This document shows, in pieces, positions 45,690-55,848 of a stretch of DNA of 64,000 nucleotides; position 1 is the stretch's first letter, and the number at the start of each line of letters is the position of its first letter. Source of the stretch: Brachyspira innocens ATCC 29796 (GTDB lineage: Bacteria > Spirochaetota > Brachyspiria > Brachyspirales > Brachyspiraceae); contig NZ_ARQI01000125.1 in assembly GCF_000384655.1 (NCBI RefSeq), forward strand, positions 24,654-88,653, read 5' to 3'. The notes beneath the pieces were generated by a model. It was given only the letters and a program-made list of their open reading frames with translations, was not told where the DNA came from and did not search any database. The position numbers and the translations under genes were made by a program.

Positions 45690-47732
45690 ATGGATCAATT
45701 TATAGATGTAGTAAACTTTGAAATAGAGGCAGGACATGGAGGAGCAGGAAGCGTAAGTTTCAGACGTGAGGCACATGTACCTATGGGAGGTCCAGACGGA
45801 GGCAATGGAGGAGATGGAGGCGATGTTATAGTAAGAGTTGATGCCAGAATAAACAGTTTCGGAAAGATAAAAAGCAGAAAAAGATTCAGAGCAAGAGACG
45901 GAGAGCCAGGAAGAGCAAGATTAAGCGATGGTAAAAAAGGCGACGATGTAGTTATAAGAGTGCCTATAGGAACGGTTATCTATGATGAAGATACAAATAA
46001 TATATTAGCCGATTTACTTGAAGACGGACAAAGCTATACTGTAGCAAGAGGCGGAAAAGGCGGAAAAGGAAATAAATTTTATGCTACTGCTACAAATCAG
46101 GCACCAGATTATGCACAGCATGGTTTGGACGGTGAAAAACTCAATATAAGACTTGAAGTAAAATTAATTGCTGATATTGGGCTTGTAGGTATGCCTAATG
46201 CAGGAAAATCTAGTTTGCTTGCAAGACTTACAAGAGCCAATCCTAAAATCGCATCATATCCTTTTACTACCTTAACTCCTAATCTTGGGGTATGCTATCT
46301 GGATTATGAAAGAAGTTTTGTTATTGCTGATATACCTGGTATTATTGAAGGAGCAAGCGAAGGGGCTGGACTTGGTCTTACTTTTTTAAGACATATTGAA
46401 AGAACAGGTGCTTTATGTTTTGTTATAGATTTAACCGATGAAGATGTAGCAGATACTTATAAAAAATTAAGAAATGAATTAAAACAGTACAGTAAAGAAT
46501 TAATAAAGAAAAAGTCTATTATAGTACTAAACAAAACAGATATGCTTGAAAAAGATGAAATAAAAGAAAAGGTAAAATCTATAGAGAAAGCTGTAAAAAA
46601 AGAGTATAAAAACAATAAAGAAACTCATTATGAAGAGCCAGAAATATTTGCTTTGTCTGTATTTAGTTTGGAAGGTGATATGCTTGATAAGGTAATAAAT
46701 GCATTTTATAAAGCTAATGAAGAGAGATACTATAATACAGCCAAACAAACAAAAGAGCCTTTACTTCTTAATCAGAATAAAGATAAATCAAAACTTAAAA
46801 CAAAAAGAGTATTCGGACCTGTTATGTCAAAAAGACTGGGTAATTCTTTGGGAATAGATGTTATACCTCATAAGACTTGCAGTTATAACTGTATATACTG
46901 TCAATTAGGTTCTGAAGAAAATACTAGAACTTCTCTTCACAATTTTTATTCTGTTGATGAGATAATTTATGAATTAAAAGAGGCCTTGCTTAATAATAAA
47001 AATATTGACTATATAACATTTGCAGGTTCTGGAGAGCCTACTTTATATAAAGATTTAAAAAAACTTATTTATGAAATAAAACAGATAACTGATATTCCAG
47101 TATGTATTATAACAAATGGTTCTTTACTTTATAAACAGGAAATGCGTTCTGATTTGCTTATGGCCGATTTGGTAATACCTTCTCTTGATGCTGGAAATAT
47201 TGATACTTTTAAGATAATAGATCAGCCTAATAAAGAAATTGATTTTGATAAAATGGTTAATGGACTTATAGAGTTTAGAAGAGTTTTTAAAGGAGAGTAT
47301 TGGCTTGAGGTATTTTTACTTAAAGGTATTAATGACAGTAAAGAAGAACTTGGTGATATAATAAAAATAGTAAACAAAATAAAACCAGATAAGGTTCAGC
47401 TTGTTACAGCTACTAGAAGAACTGCTAATGAAAAAGCTAAGGCATTGAATGATGAAGAGTTAGAAAAAGTAAAAAAATATTTTAACGCCAACTGCGATAT
47501 TGAAATAGATGTTCCTAGTGTATCAGATAATGCTAAGGGAAATACTAAAAAAATTACAGAAGAAGATATAATAAATTTTTTAATAAGACAGCCTGATACG
47601 GTTCACATGATAGCAATAAGTTTCAATGAAGATGAAAAGAGGGTAAGTGAATTATTAAAAAAATTAACAGAAAGCGGAAAGGTGCGTGAAGAGATAGTTA
47701 ATGGAGTAGTTTCTTATGCTGTTAATATTTGA
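45690..47732 (+). CDS. Obg-type GTPase fused to a radical SAM (COG0731-like) enzyme and winged helix
   Basis: I take ATG 45690 (MDQFIDVV, AAAGGA upstream), giving 680 residues. Residues 1-160 are the glycine-rich Obg fold (GGAGSVSFRREAHVPMGGPD). Residues 160-345 are the G domain with GMPNAGKSS, the TTLTPNLG switch I, DIPG and NKTD. Instead of the usual end or C-terminal OCT domain, a radical SAM domain follows (about 372-600): VFGPVMSKRLGNSLGID, then the cluster motif with Cys397, Cys401 and Cys404 (CSYNCIYC) and AGSGEPTLY. A winged helix closes it (about 612-680). The radical SAM part resembles TYW1-like tRNA-wyosine relatives. The frame is continuous. Confidence 0.85.
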   Translation: MDQFIDVVNFEIEAGHGGAGSVSFRREAHVPMGGPDGGNGGDGGDVIVRVDARINSFGKIKSRKRFRARDGEPGRARLSDGKKGDDVVIRVPIGTVIYDEDTNNILADLLEDGQSYTVARGGKGGKGNKFYATATNQAPDYAQHGLDGEKLNIRLEVKLIADIGLVGMPNAGKSSLLARLTRANPKIASYPFTTLTPNLGVCYLDYERSFVIADIPGIIEGASEGAGLGLTFLRHIERTGALCFVIDLTDEDVADTYKKLRNELKQYSKELIKKKSIIVLNKTDMLEKDEIKEKVKSIEKAVKKEYKNNKETHYEEPEIFALSVFSLEGDMLDKVINAFYKANEERYYNTAKQTKEPLLLNQNKDKSKLKTKRVFGPVMSKRLGNSLGIDVIPHKTCSYNCIYCQLGSEENTRTSLHNFYSVDEIIYELKEALLNNKNIDYITFAGSGEPTLYKDLKKLIYEIKQITDIPVCIITNGSLLYKQEMRSDLLMADLVIPSLDAGNIDTFKIIDQPNKEIDFDKMVNGLIEFRRVFKGEYWLEVFLLKGINDSKEELGDIIKIVNKIKPDKVQLVTATRRTANEKAKALNDEELEKVKKYFNANCDIEIDVPSVSDNAKGNTKKITEEDIINFLIRQPDTVHMIAISFNEDEKRVSELLKKLTESGKVREEIVNGVVSYAVNI

Positions 47733-47777
47733 TATAATTTTTTAAAATACTATTAATTAAATAATACGGATTTTATT

Positions 47778-49397
47778 ATGAACTTTTATGATAATACTTA
47801 TACATCTAAACGTAATGTAGTTTTTGGAAAGAATATAGTTTCAACAAGCAATATATTGGCTTCAGAGGCTGGAATAGAGATTATAAAAAAAGGCGGTAAT
47901 GCAATAGATGCGGCAATTGCTTCTGCAGCTGCACTTACAGTTGTTGAACCTACTTCAAACGGACTTGGGGGAGATGCTTTTGCTATAATAAATTTTGAAA
48001 ATAAAATGTATGCTATTAATGGAAGCGGATTTTCTCTAAAGAATTTGGATGTTGATAAAATACTTTCATATAATTTTGATAAAATGCCTTTATACGGAGT
48101 TATTCCAGTAACTGTTGGAGGCATTCCATCAACTTGGGCAGCTCTTATAAAAAAATTCGGTAAGTTAAAACTTATTGATGTGCTTGAACCTGCTATTAGA
48201 TATGCAAGGGAAGGATATGCTACTCAGCCTCAAGTGACTCTTGATTGGAAAGAGGCTTATAATATGTATTTGAATGCTTCTGATAATTTAAAAAAGGAAG
48301 AGTTTAAATATTGGTTTGATACTTTTACTTTTAATGGAAAAACTCCAAATCTTGGAGAGATAGTAAGTCTTCCATATCATGCTAAAACTTTATATGATAT
48401 AGGAAAAACAGATGCAGAGTGTATTTACAGAGGAGAATATGCTGAAAAAATAGATGCATTCATGAAAAAATACGGTGGGTATTTATCTAAAGAGGATTTG
48501 AATGAATATTATCCAGAGTTTGTTACTCCAATAACTACTAATTATAGAGGTTATGATATTTATGAAATTCCTCCAAACGGACATGGTATTACTGTTCTTA
48601 TGACTTTAAATATATTATCAAATTTTGATTTTAAAAATTTAAGCGAATTAGAAAAAGTGCATTATCAAATAGAGGCTTTGAAATTAGCTTTTACAGACAC
48701 TAAAAAATATGTAGCCGATATTAACTATATGCAAACTTCTATAGAAGAAATGCTTTCAAAAGAGTATGCTAAACAAAGAGCTTCACTTATAAATAAAGAT
48801 AAATCATTAGAGCCTATAAATCATATATTCTCATCAGGGGACACTGTATATTTAGCAGCTTCTGACAGTTACGGCAATATGGTTTCATACATACAAAGTA
48901 ATTATACGGCTTTCGGTTCTGGTATAGTAATTCCAGAAACTGGCATAGCTTTGCAAAACAGAGGTGCTAACTTTTCATTAGATCCTAATTCTGATAATTT
49001 TATAGCAGCTCATAAAAAGCCTTATCACACTATAATACCAGCCTTTATATGCAAAGATTCAAAACCTTATGGGGCTTTAGGTGTAATGGGAGCTTTTATG
49101 CAGCCTCAGGGACATGTTCAGGTTATAAGTAATTTAATAGATTATGATTTAAATCCGCAGTCAGCTTTAGATAAACCTAGATGGCAGTGGGTGGGAGATA
49201 AAAATATAGAATTAGAATATAATTTTGATAATAATATCTATAAAGAACTTTCATCACTTGGACATAATATAACAAAAAAAGATTATATTACATACTTTGG
49301 ATATTTCGGACGCGGACAGGTTATATTAAAAAATGATAATGATGTTTATTTTGCAGGCTGTGATGGAAGGACTGATTCAGCTATATCTGTTTGCTAG
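47778..49397 (+). CDS. Gamma-glutamyltransferase-family protein without signal peptide
   Basis: The 539-residue Ntn-hydrolase has the family start GKNIVSTSNILASEAGIEIIKKGGNAIDAAIA, NGLGGDAFAI, and an internal SSGDTVYLAASDSYGNMVSYIQS. There Thr after GD is the expected autocleavage point and nucleophile. GIALQNRGANFSL and HTIIPAF follow. Classic GGT is exported and cleaves glutathione; this protein has no signal peptide and is closer to cytoplasmic YwrD-like members, so the substrate is uncertain. It follows the Obg fusion by 45 bp on the same strand. Confidence 0.85.
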   Translation: MNFYDNTYTSKRNVVFGKNIVSTSNILASEAGIEIIKKGGNAIDAAIASAAALTVVEPTSNGLGGDAFAIINFENKMYAINGSGFSLKNLDVDKILSYNFDKMPLYGVIPVTVGGIPSTWAALIKKFGKLKLIDVLEPAIRYAREGYATQPQVTLDWKEAYNMYLNASDNLKKEEFKYWFDTFTFNGKTPNLGEIVSLPYHAKTLYDIGKTDAECIYRGEYAEKIDAFMKKYGGYLSKEDLNEYYPEFVTPITTNYRGYDIYEIPPNGHGITVLMTLNILSNFDFKNLSELEKVHYQIEALKLAFTDTKKYVADINYMQTSIEEMLSKEYAKQRASLINKDKSLEPINHIFSSGDTVYLAASDSYGNMVSYIQSNYTAFGSGIVIPETGIALQNRGANFSLDPNSDNFIAAHKKPYHTIIPAFICKDSKPYGALGVMGAFMQPQGHVQVISNLIDYDLNPQSALDKPRWQWVGDKNIELEYNFDNNIYKELSSLGHNITKKDYITYFGYFGRGQVILKNDNDVYFAGCDGRTDSAISVC

Positions 49398-49424
49398 ATT
49401 AAATTTAAAAAAGTAAAAAAATAA

Positions 49425-49451
49425 CAAGCCTTTAAATAAATTAAAGACTTG
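49425..49451. terminator. Terminator between the GGT gene and fucU
   Basis: CAAGCCTTTAA and TTAAAGACTTG pair with one mismatch. On the minus strand the hairpin is followed by a long T-rich run, so it mainly serves the fuc transcript. Confidence 0.6.
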
Positions 49452-49477
49452 CTAAAAGATTTTATATTTTAGGGACA

Positions 49478-49915
49478 TTATTTCTTATCTGGGAAAATTA
49501 CCCCTTTTTTGAGTATAATATTTGCATATATTTCAAGTTCGCTTGTGGCAACAATAGCATAAACATTTTTGCATCTGTCATAATATGCAAATCTTTCCAA
49601 ATATTCATAATTTACTTTTTGATGTTTTGCTATTATATCTTTGTATTTAGCCCATACATCAGGTTCTCTGCCAAAATCAGCATTAGGCTGCATTAATACA
49701 ACAGGACTTTCTACAAAAGTATCCAAAGGAAATAAAGGCATAATAGCTTTCAAAACAGTAGGTATATCTATTCCGTCAAGTCTTATAATTTTTTTTACAT
49801 TATAATCATGAGAAGGAAAATTACCGTCAGCAAATAATATTTCACTGCCATGTCCCATTTCACATAATACTTTTAATAGTTCTGGTGAAACAACAGGATC
49901 TATTCCTTTTAACAT
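49478..49915 (-). CDS. fucU: L-fucose mutarotase (FucU/RbsD family)
   Basis: The 145-residue protein interconverts alpha and beta L-fucose, feeding FucI. Family features are MLKGIDPVVSPELLKVLCEMGHGSEILFADGNFP at the start, with the active His in MGHG and FADGNFPSHDY, and the C-terminal ATSELEIYANIILKKGV. The FucU form is favoured over RbsD by the adjacent fucose isomerase. AAGGA precedes the start. A hairpin lies between fucI and this gene. Confidence 0.9.
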   Translation of the reverse strand: MLKGIDPVVSPELLKVLCEMGHGSEILFADGNFPSHDYNVKKIIRLDGIDIPTVLKAIMPLFPLDTFVESPVVLMQPNADFGREPDVWAKYKDIIAKHQKVNYEYLERFAYYDRCKNVYAIVATSELEIYANIILKKGVIFPDKK

Positions 49916-49944
49916 ATTACAATTCCTTAAAATTATTTTTACAA

Positions 49945-49980
49945 AAGCCCCATTTAATATTATAGTACTAAATGGGACTT
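49945..49980 (-). terminator. Intercistronic hairpin between fucI and fucU
   Basis: AAGCCCCATTTA (49945-49956) and TAAATGGGACTT (49969-49980) pair with one mismatch. On the minus strand it is followed by TTTTGT, so it may end part of the transcripts and lower fucU expression, or protect the upstream mRNA. Confidence 0.45.
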
Positions 49981-49994
49981 AAGAAAAATTATTA

Positions 49995-51776
49995 TTACCT
50001 AGTTACTTTTCCAAATAAAGGTCCGAAATGTTTGCAGGCTCTAAAGTCAGCACCTTCAGTATCTTTTGTACCAAATGCTTTCCAAGCTTTAGGTCTGAAT
50101 ATTCTATCTTCACTTACATTATGCATGCTTACAGGTATACGAAGCATAGAAGCCAATGTGATTAAATCAGCACCTATATGACCATAAGCAGCAGCACAGT
50201 GATTAGCACCCCAATCATTCATAACGGAATAAACATCTTTGAAAGAGTCTTTTCCAGTAAGTATAGGAGCAAACCAAGTAGTAGGCCAAGTAGAATCAGT
50301 TCTTTTGTTAATAGGGTCAAATATACTGTCGTCAATATTAACAGCATAACCTTCAGCTATTTGAAGTACAGGTCCAAAACCTTTAACTAAATTAAGTCTG
50401 ATTATAGTCATAGGCATTTCACCTTTAGTTAAGAAAGTAGAAGAGAATCCGCCTCCTCTAAAGTATTCTCTGTTAGCAGGTGAGAAATGAGTTGCATCAA
50501 GACATTTTTTAGCTTCTTCTTCAGTAATGTTCCAGTATTCTTTTAAAGCAGGATTTCCATTAACTTTCTGCTCTCCAGTCCAGTCTAATGAAGCAGCACC
50601 AGAGTTTATCAAGTGAATGATACCATCTTTAGCTTTTCCAGTAAGTTCTTTACCAGTAACTCTTTTAACAGCTTCAGGACTCCAATAAGTTCTAACATCA
50701 GCGAATAACTGAGATCTGCTTGTTAAAAGGTGTGCAAACAACATAGAAAGACCATTCAAAGAGTCATTTTCAGTAGCAACAACATAAGGTTCTCTTATAC
50801 CGTTCCAATCAAAAGATGAATTAAGAATAGCTTCAGCAAAGTCTCCATTAGGCATAAAGTCAGTCCAATGTCTTTGTCCTTGGAAACCGCCAACTATGGC
50901 ATTATGACCTTGAGCTTCTTCTATATATCCCATTTCGGCTAATTTAGGATTTCCTACCATCAAATCACGCATAATCATAGCCATTTTAATTGAAGTAGCC
51001 CATTCTTTTTCTTTTTGTTCATCAGTGGCTTTTACTTTATTGTTGTCAGAGCCGAATTTACATTGTTTAGCCCATTCCCATGCTTTTTTGAACTCTTCTT
51101 TATCGTATATTTCTAGTTCTAATCTTCTTTTGATTTCGCTCATATCTACGAATTCAGTTCTCATTCCTAAATAGTCAAGTAAGAATTCAGCATCAACCAT
51201 AGAACCCATAATACCCATAGCAACATAGCCCATACTTACATAAGATTGATCTTTCATAGTAGCAACAGCAAGACCAGCTCTTACAAATCTAAGTATTTTT
51301 TCTCTAACATCTTCAGGTATATTTTCATCTCCTGCGTCCTGAACATCTTTACCATATATAGAGAAAACTGGTAAACCTAATTGAGTATGTCCAGCATCAG
51401 CAGCAGCTAAATAAACAGCACCAGGTCTTTCAGTACCGTTAAATCCCCAAATTGCTTTAGGTATAGCTGGAGTCATATCGATAGTTTCAGAACCATAACA
51501 CCAGCAAGGTGTAACAGTAAGAGTTAGTTTAACATTGTTTTCGTCAAATTTTTTCTGACATCTTGCAGCTTCAGCAACACCTCCGATAGTAGTATCAGCG
51601 ATTACACATTCAACTTTTTCGCCGCTAGGGTGTTTAATATTTTCTTCTATAAGTTTTGCGGCTATTTTTGCCATGTTCATAGTGGTATCTTCAAGGGATT
51701 CTCTAACCCCATTTCTTCTTCCATCTATAACAGGTCTTATACCAACTTTTGGTAAATTATTTTGCATTCTAAACAT
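49995..51776 (-). CDS. fucI: L-fucose isomerase (FucI)
   Basis: The 593-residue enzyme converts L-fucose to L-fuculose and needs manganese. It has the usual length and start ([20 protein letters not shown]), [30 protein letters not shown], and the catalytic region [19 protein letters not shown]. The C-terminal part retains [18 protein letters not shown]. It lies 27 bp downstream of the sugar-binding lipoprotein gene on the same strand, so transport and isomerisation are expressed together. Confidence 0.95.
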   Translation of the reverse strand: MFRMQNNLPKVGIRPVIDGRRNGVRESLEDTTMNMAKIAAKLIEENIKHPSGEKVECVIADTTIGGVAEAARCQKKFDENNVKLTLTVTPCWCYGSETIDMTPAIPKAIWGFNGTERPGAVYLAAADAGHTQLGLPVFSIYGKDVQDAGDENIPEDVREKILRFVRAGLAVATMKDQSYVSMGYVAMGIMGSMVDAEFLLDYLGMRTEFVDMSEIKRRLELEIYDKEEFKKAWEWAKQCKFGSDNNKVKATDEQKEKEWATSIKMAMIMRDLMVGNPKLAEMGYIEEAQGHNAIVGGFQGQRHWTDFMPNGDFAEAILNSSFDWNGIREPYVVATENDSLNGLSMLFAHLLTSRSQLFADVRTYWSPEAVKRVTGKELTGKAKDGIIHLINSGAASLDWTGEQKVNGNPALKEYWNITEEEAKKCLDATHFSPANREYFRGGGFSSTFLTKGEMPMTIIRLNLVKGFGPVLQIAEGYAVNIDDSIFDPINKRTDSTWPTTWFAPILTGKDSFKDVYSVMNDWGANHCAAAYGHIGADLITLASMLRIPVSMHNVSEDRIFRPKAWKAFGTKDTEGADFRACKHFGPLFGKVTR

Positions 51777-51803
51777 AATTGTTATAATTCCTCCTTATTC
51801 AAA

Positions 51804-52826
51804 TTATTCATATAATAATTTTGCTATTTCAGGATCGTCTATATTAGTTTTATCATACCATTTAGCACCAGTATCTATATTAGAAACAGATTCACCTTTA
51901 GAAGCTTTATATGCTAAAGTAACAGCTTGGAAACCAATGCTGTAAGGGTCTTGTGTAACAGAACCTTGTATTATTCCGCTTCTTATAGCATCTAACTGAG
52001 GTTTTCCAGAGTCAAATCCCATAACAACCAAATCTCCGCCGTCTTGAGCATCGCCAACTATAGTGTTAGCAGCACCTGCTTCAGCACTTTTATATACTAC
52101 TAAGAAACCTCTTGCCATAGCTTCATTAGACAAATATATTCCTAAAACACTTTTACCTCTTAAAGCATTAACTTCATTAGCTATATCAGCTTCATTTTGA
52201 GTAGTAGGAACTATAACTTGTAAAGTGTATTTACCTGCAGTAGCAGCGTCTCCATCAGCTAATTCAGTAAATCTTTTTACAAAACCTTCAGCTCTTCCTA
52301 TACCAGTATCAGAGTTATCTAATTGAAGTACAGCTATTTTAGCTTTATTAGCAGAAGTGAATGCAGCTATTCTTGTTTTTAAAGCTTCAAACATTTTATC
52401 AGCAACTATAGCAGCAGCAGCTCTGTTGTCAGTAGAAGCAGTAGCAAGTACAGCACCTTGAGCTTGGTCTGGTAATATACCAGAATCAAAACCTATTAAA
52501 GGTATGTTTTTTTCTTTTATTCTTTTAATTTGTTCAGTGAAATCTCCTGTTACAGCAGCAAAAGCTATAGCATCTGGGTTTTTATTGATTTCACTATCCA
52601 ACAAATCCTGCTGTATTTTTGAGTCAGATTCTGTTTCAGGACCAACAAAACTTATTTTTACTCCATTTTGTTTAGCAGCAGCTTCTGCACCGTCTCTAAC
52701 AGTTACCCAAAACTTGTGCTGGAATCCTTTAGATACAACAGCTATATACGGATCTTTGTTTCCGCAGCTTGATAACATAACTGTTAATCCTATTAAAGTA
52801 GTAGCTAGTAATAAAATTTTTTTCAT
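51804..52826 (-). CDS. Sugar ABC transporter substrate-binding lipoprotein (probable fucose)
   Basis: The 340-residue protein has a lipoprotein signal (MKKILLLATTLIGLTVMLSSC) and the ribose/galactose-type periplasmic-binding fold. It contains IAVVSKGFQHKFWVTVRDGAE, the hinge LIGFDSGI, and VVMGFDSGKPQLDAIRSGIIQGSVTQDP near the C-terminus. Its operon with fucI and fucU and opposite fucK-fucA-fucO indicates L-fucose, though this is by context. E. coli instead uses the FucP symporter, so an ABC route is a notable difference. Confidence 0.88.
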   Translation of the reverse strand: MKKILLLATTLIGLTVMLSSCGNKDPYIAVVSKGFQHKFWVTVRDGAEAAAKQNGVKISFVGPETESDSKIQQDLLDSEINKNPDAIAFAAVTGDFTEQIKRIKEKNIPLIGFDSGILPDQAQGAVLATASTDNRAAAAIVADKMFEALKTRIAAFTSANKAKIAVLQLDNSDTGIGRAEGFVKRFTELADGDAATAGKYTLQVIVPTTQNEADIANEVNALRGKSVLGIYLSNEAMARGFLVVYKSAEAGAANTIVGDAQDGGDLVVMGFDSGKPQLDAIRSGIIQGSVTQDPYSIGFQAVTLAYKASKGESVSNIDTGAKWYDKTNIDDPEIAKLLYE

Positions 52827-52850
52827 TTTATTCTCCTTTATTATTTTGTT

Positions 52851-54068
52851 TTATTTTAATTTTTTCTTTTCTTCTATTAAACTATTAATTTTAGATTGTA
52901 CTTCTGATATTTCTTTAGAATAGTCTTTAGTATTATCAGATATCATATAATCTATTTTTATTCTGAAAGATTCTATTTCTTCTTCCAACTGATCCATTTT
53001 CTCTTTTTTTACATCTACTTTTTTAACTTTATTAGACATTTTTATTCTATAAACGTCTATAAGTACAGCTATAATAACTACTATACCTATAGTAAAGTAT
53101 TGGAAGAATTGTTCTACGCCTACAGAAGGAAGTCCTACTTTTAATACAGACATTATATATACACCTATTATTGTACCTATTATAGAGCCAACGCCTCCTG
53201 AAAGAGATGTACCTCCTATAACTACACCTGCAATTGCATCAAATTCATAACCTTGACCTGCACCTGGACTTATACTAGAATAACTAGCAGCAAAAGCTAA
53301 ACCTCCTATACCGCAGAAGAATCCAGCTATTGTATATGCTATTATTTTCCATTTGTTAGTTTTTATACCAGAAAGTCTTGCTGCCTCTTCATTGCTTCCT
53401 AAAGCGAATATATATCTGCCAACTATAGTTTTAGTTAATACAATTACAGATATTATAGTAAATATGGCAAGCATTATAAAACCAGATGGGAAATTAGATT
53501 CAGTTGCATTAAATAATACTCTAAACCAGCCATACTGAGGATCTGTTATAGTAGGGTAGTATATAGTCTGAGATTTTGAAACTATACCTGACAAACCTTT
53601 AGTAACCATAAGCATACCCAAAGTAGCAATAAATGGAGGCAAATTAAAATATGAAATTAAAAAACCATTTATAAATCCGCCTAAAGTGGCAACAGCTATA
53701 ACTATAATAAGTACAGCCCACATAGGAGTTTGAAAATTAGTTATCATTACACCGCCTACCATAGCAGCAAATAATGAAAGCGAGCCTATAGACAAATCAA
53801 TACCGCCCGTAATTATAACAAATGTTACTCCAATAGCTAAAAAACCTATAAAATATGAGTTTCTTAATATCAAAGAAAATGTATCAAAAGTGAAGAAATT
53901 TCTTCCAGCTATAACAAAAAATACATACAAAATAAGAAGAGCAACAATTGTTAAAAATTTTTGAAGCCCGTTCTTTCTCAAATAAATTAATATATTTCTT
54001 GTCCTTCTTCTCATTTTAGCTTTGAAACATAGCTTTCCAGTAAAAGTATTGTTTTCGATATTGTACAT
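52851..54068 (-). CDS. Sugar ABC transporter permease with C-terminal coiled coil
   Basis: The 405-residue protein is a BPD_transp_2-type permease (as RbsC/MglC) with about ten membrane segments. It has GVTFVIITGGIDLSIGSL (about 80-97), GRYIFALGSNEEAARLSGI and GGTSLSGGVGSIIGTIIG. It is longer than usual: a basic N-terminal tail of about 35 residues, and a C-terminal cytoplasmic extension (about 345-405), strongly charged and helical, likely a coiled coil. It pairs with the ATPase upstream and the binding protein downstream. Confidence 0.88.
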   Translation of the reverse strand: MYNIENNTFTGKLCFKAKMRRRTRNILIYLRKNGLQKFLTIVALLILYVFFVIAGRNFFTFDTFSLILRNSYFIGFLAIGVTFVIITGGIDLSIGSLSLFAAMVGGVMITNFQTPMWAVLIIVIAVATLGGFINGFLISYFNLPPFIATLGMLMVTKGLSGIVSKSQTIYYPTITDPQYGWFRVLFNATESNFPSGFIMLAIFTIISVIVLTKTIVGRYIFALGSNEEAARLSGIKTNKWKIIAYTIAGFFCGIGGLAFAASYSSISPGAGQGYEFDAIAGVVIGGTSLSGGVGSIIGTIIGVYIMSVLKVGLPSVGVEQFFQYFTIGIVVIIAVLIDVYRIKMSNKVKKVDVKKEKMDQLEEEIESFRIKIDYMISDNTKDYSKEISEVQSKINSLIEEKKKLK

Positions 54069-54111
54069 ATGATTTACTCCATTTTATTTTATTTTTATTA
54101 TAGTTATTAGT

Positions 54112-55608
54112 CTATCTCATAGTTGCATATTTCATAATATCATCTTGAGTAGTTCCTTTTATATCCAATTCTCCTGTTTTTTTACCTTCAGACATAACGA
54201 GTATTCTGTCGCTCATTCTAAGTATTTCAACTAAATCAGATGAAATCATTATTATAGATTTACCCATAGATACCAAATGTTCCATAAGATTGTATATTTC
54301 ACTTCTGGCACCTACATCTATTCCTCTGGTTGGTTCATCAAATATTAATACTTTGCATTCTTTTATGAGCCAATTTGCTATTACTACTTTCTGCTGATTA
54401 CCTCCTGATAAGTTTTTAACTAATTGATTGATAGAAGGGGTTTTTATATTTAATGATTTTACTTCCTGTTCTGAAATATCTCTTACTTTGGCATTCTGTA
54501 CCATAAGCATATTAGAAAACTTATCGTAATTTCCCATCATCATATTTTCAAATACTGGAAGCCCTAATGCCAAACCGTATCTTTTTCTGTCTTCTGAAAG
54601 ATAACCTATACCGCTTTTTATAGCATCTACAGGGGATTTTATTGAAACTTCTTTATCTTCAACAAATATTTTTCCGCTTTCAAATTTATCAGCACCAAAA
54701 ATAGCCCTTGCTGTTTCTGTTCTTCCAGCTCCCATAAGACCTGCAAACCCTAAAATTTCACCTTGTTTTAAAGAAAAACTTACATCTTTAACTACGCCAG
54801 GAACAACTAAATTTTCTACTCTTAATATTTCTTTTGCATCTTTTGATACTTTGCTTTCAGTTTTAGGTGTTTCATATATAACACGTCCAACCATTAAATT
54901 TACTATTTCATCTTTATTAGTATCTTTTGTAATTTTTGTGTCTATATATTCGCCGTCTCTTATAACTGTTATTCTGTCAGATAATATAAATAATTCATCT
55001 AATCTATGAGATATGTATACTATAGAAACACCTGAAACCTGTAAATCTTTTATAATTCTAAAAAGTTCTTTGGTTTCAGATTCTGTCAATGCCGCAGTAG
55101 GTTCATCAAGTATTAATATTTTTGAGTTATGAGTTAATGCTTTAGCTATTTCTACTAATTGTTGTTTTCCCACGGTAAGAGAGCCTATTTTTGCAGAAGG
55201 ATTAATATCTACATTCATGCCATCAAATATTTTTTTTGCTCTTTTTATCATTAATTTATCATCTATGAGTCCGAATTTATTTAATGGTTCATGACCTATA
55301 AAAATATTTTGTGCTACAGTTAAATGATTCATTAAATTTAGTTCCTGATGCACTATCGATATACCATTTTCTTCTGCTTCTTTAGGACTTGATACTTCTA
55401 ATGGTTTACCGAAATATTCTATACTGCCTGCATCTTTTTTATATATTCCAGATAAAATTTTCATAAGTGTAGATTTTCCAGCACCATTTTCCCCTATCAA
55501 AGCTAATATTTCACCTTGAATTAAAGAGAAATTAAAGTTTTTTAATGCATATACTCCTTTAAATCTCTTTTCTATTCCAGTCATTTTTAAAATTACGTTA
55601 TCACTCAT
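54112..55608 (-). CDS. Sugar ABC transporter ATP-binding protein (RbsA/MglA type)
   Basis: The 498-residue protein holds two ABC domains. The first has Walker A GENGAGKST near residue 37, signature TVGKQQLVEIAKAL and ILILDEPTAALT. The second has the degenerate loop GLMGAGRTE, LSGGNQQKVVIANWL and LIFDEPTRGIDVG. This is the standard double ATPase of monosaccharide importers. It is the first gene of the minus-strand half of the fuc regulon and probably energises fucose uptake. Confidence 0.93.
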   Translation of the reverse strand: MSDNVILKMTGIEKRFKGVYALKNFNFSLIQGEILALIGENGAGKSTLMKILSGIYKKDAGSIEYFGKPLEVSSPKEAEENGISIVHQELNLMNHLTVAQNIFIGHEPLNKFGLIDDKLMIKRAKKIFDGMNVDINPSAKIGSLTVGKQQLVEIAKALTHNSKILILDEPTAALTESETKELFRIIKDLQVSGVSIVYISHRLDELFILSDRITVIRDGEYIDTKITKDTNKDEIVNLMVGRVIYETPKTESKVSKDAKEILRVENLVVPGVVKDVSFSLKQGEILGFAGLMGAGRTETARAIFGADKFESGKIFVEDKEVSIKSPVDAIKSGIGYLSEDRKRYGLALGLPVFENMMMGNYDKFSNMLMVQNAKVRDISEQEVKSLNIKTPSINQLVKNLSGGNQQKVVIANWLIKECKVLIFDEPTRGIDVGARSEIYNLMEHLVSMGKSIIMISSDLVEILRMSDRILVMSEGKKTGELDIKGTTQDDIMKYATMR

Positions 55609-55645
55609 AGAATAATCTAATCCTTAAGTTAAAATTTTTCATATG

Positions 55646-55813
55646 ATTATATGATAGTAAAAAAAAATGCTATAATCAACATTGAAATGTTTTTTTTATA
55701 TAAAAAAATTATTTTATTTTATTTTTTTTAAATTTTTATTTTTTTGTTTAGAAAAATGTTTTATTATTAAAAAAATAAACATTTTTTGTTGAATATGAAA
55801 CAAAAATATATTA
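55646..55813. promoter_or_regulatory. Divergent fuc control region with AATGTT/AACATT dyads
   Basis: The 240-bp space between the ABC genes and fucK is almost pure A+T. It contains a 14-bp dyad AACATTGAAATGTT at 55678-55691. A wider one, AAAAATGTTT (55752-55761) with AAACATTTTT (55777-55786), has a 15-bp spacer. The shared AATGTT half-site suggests one regulator acts on both promoters. TATAAT lies on the minus strand at 55651-55646. A gene for a fucose regulator is not in the window. Confidence 0.45.
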
Positions 55814-55848
55814 TATTATAACTATATTAATATAAATGGTGCAGTTAT

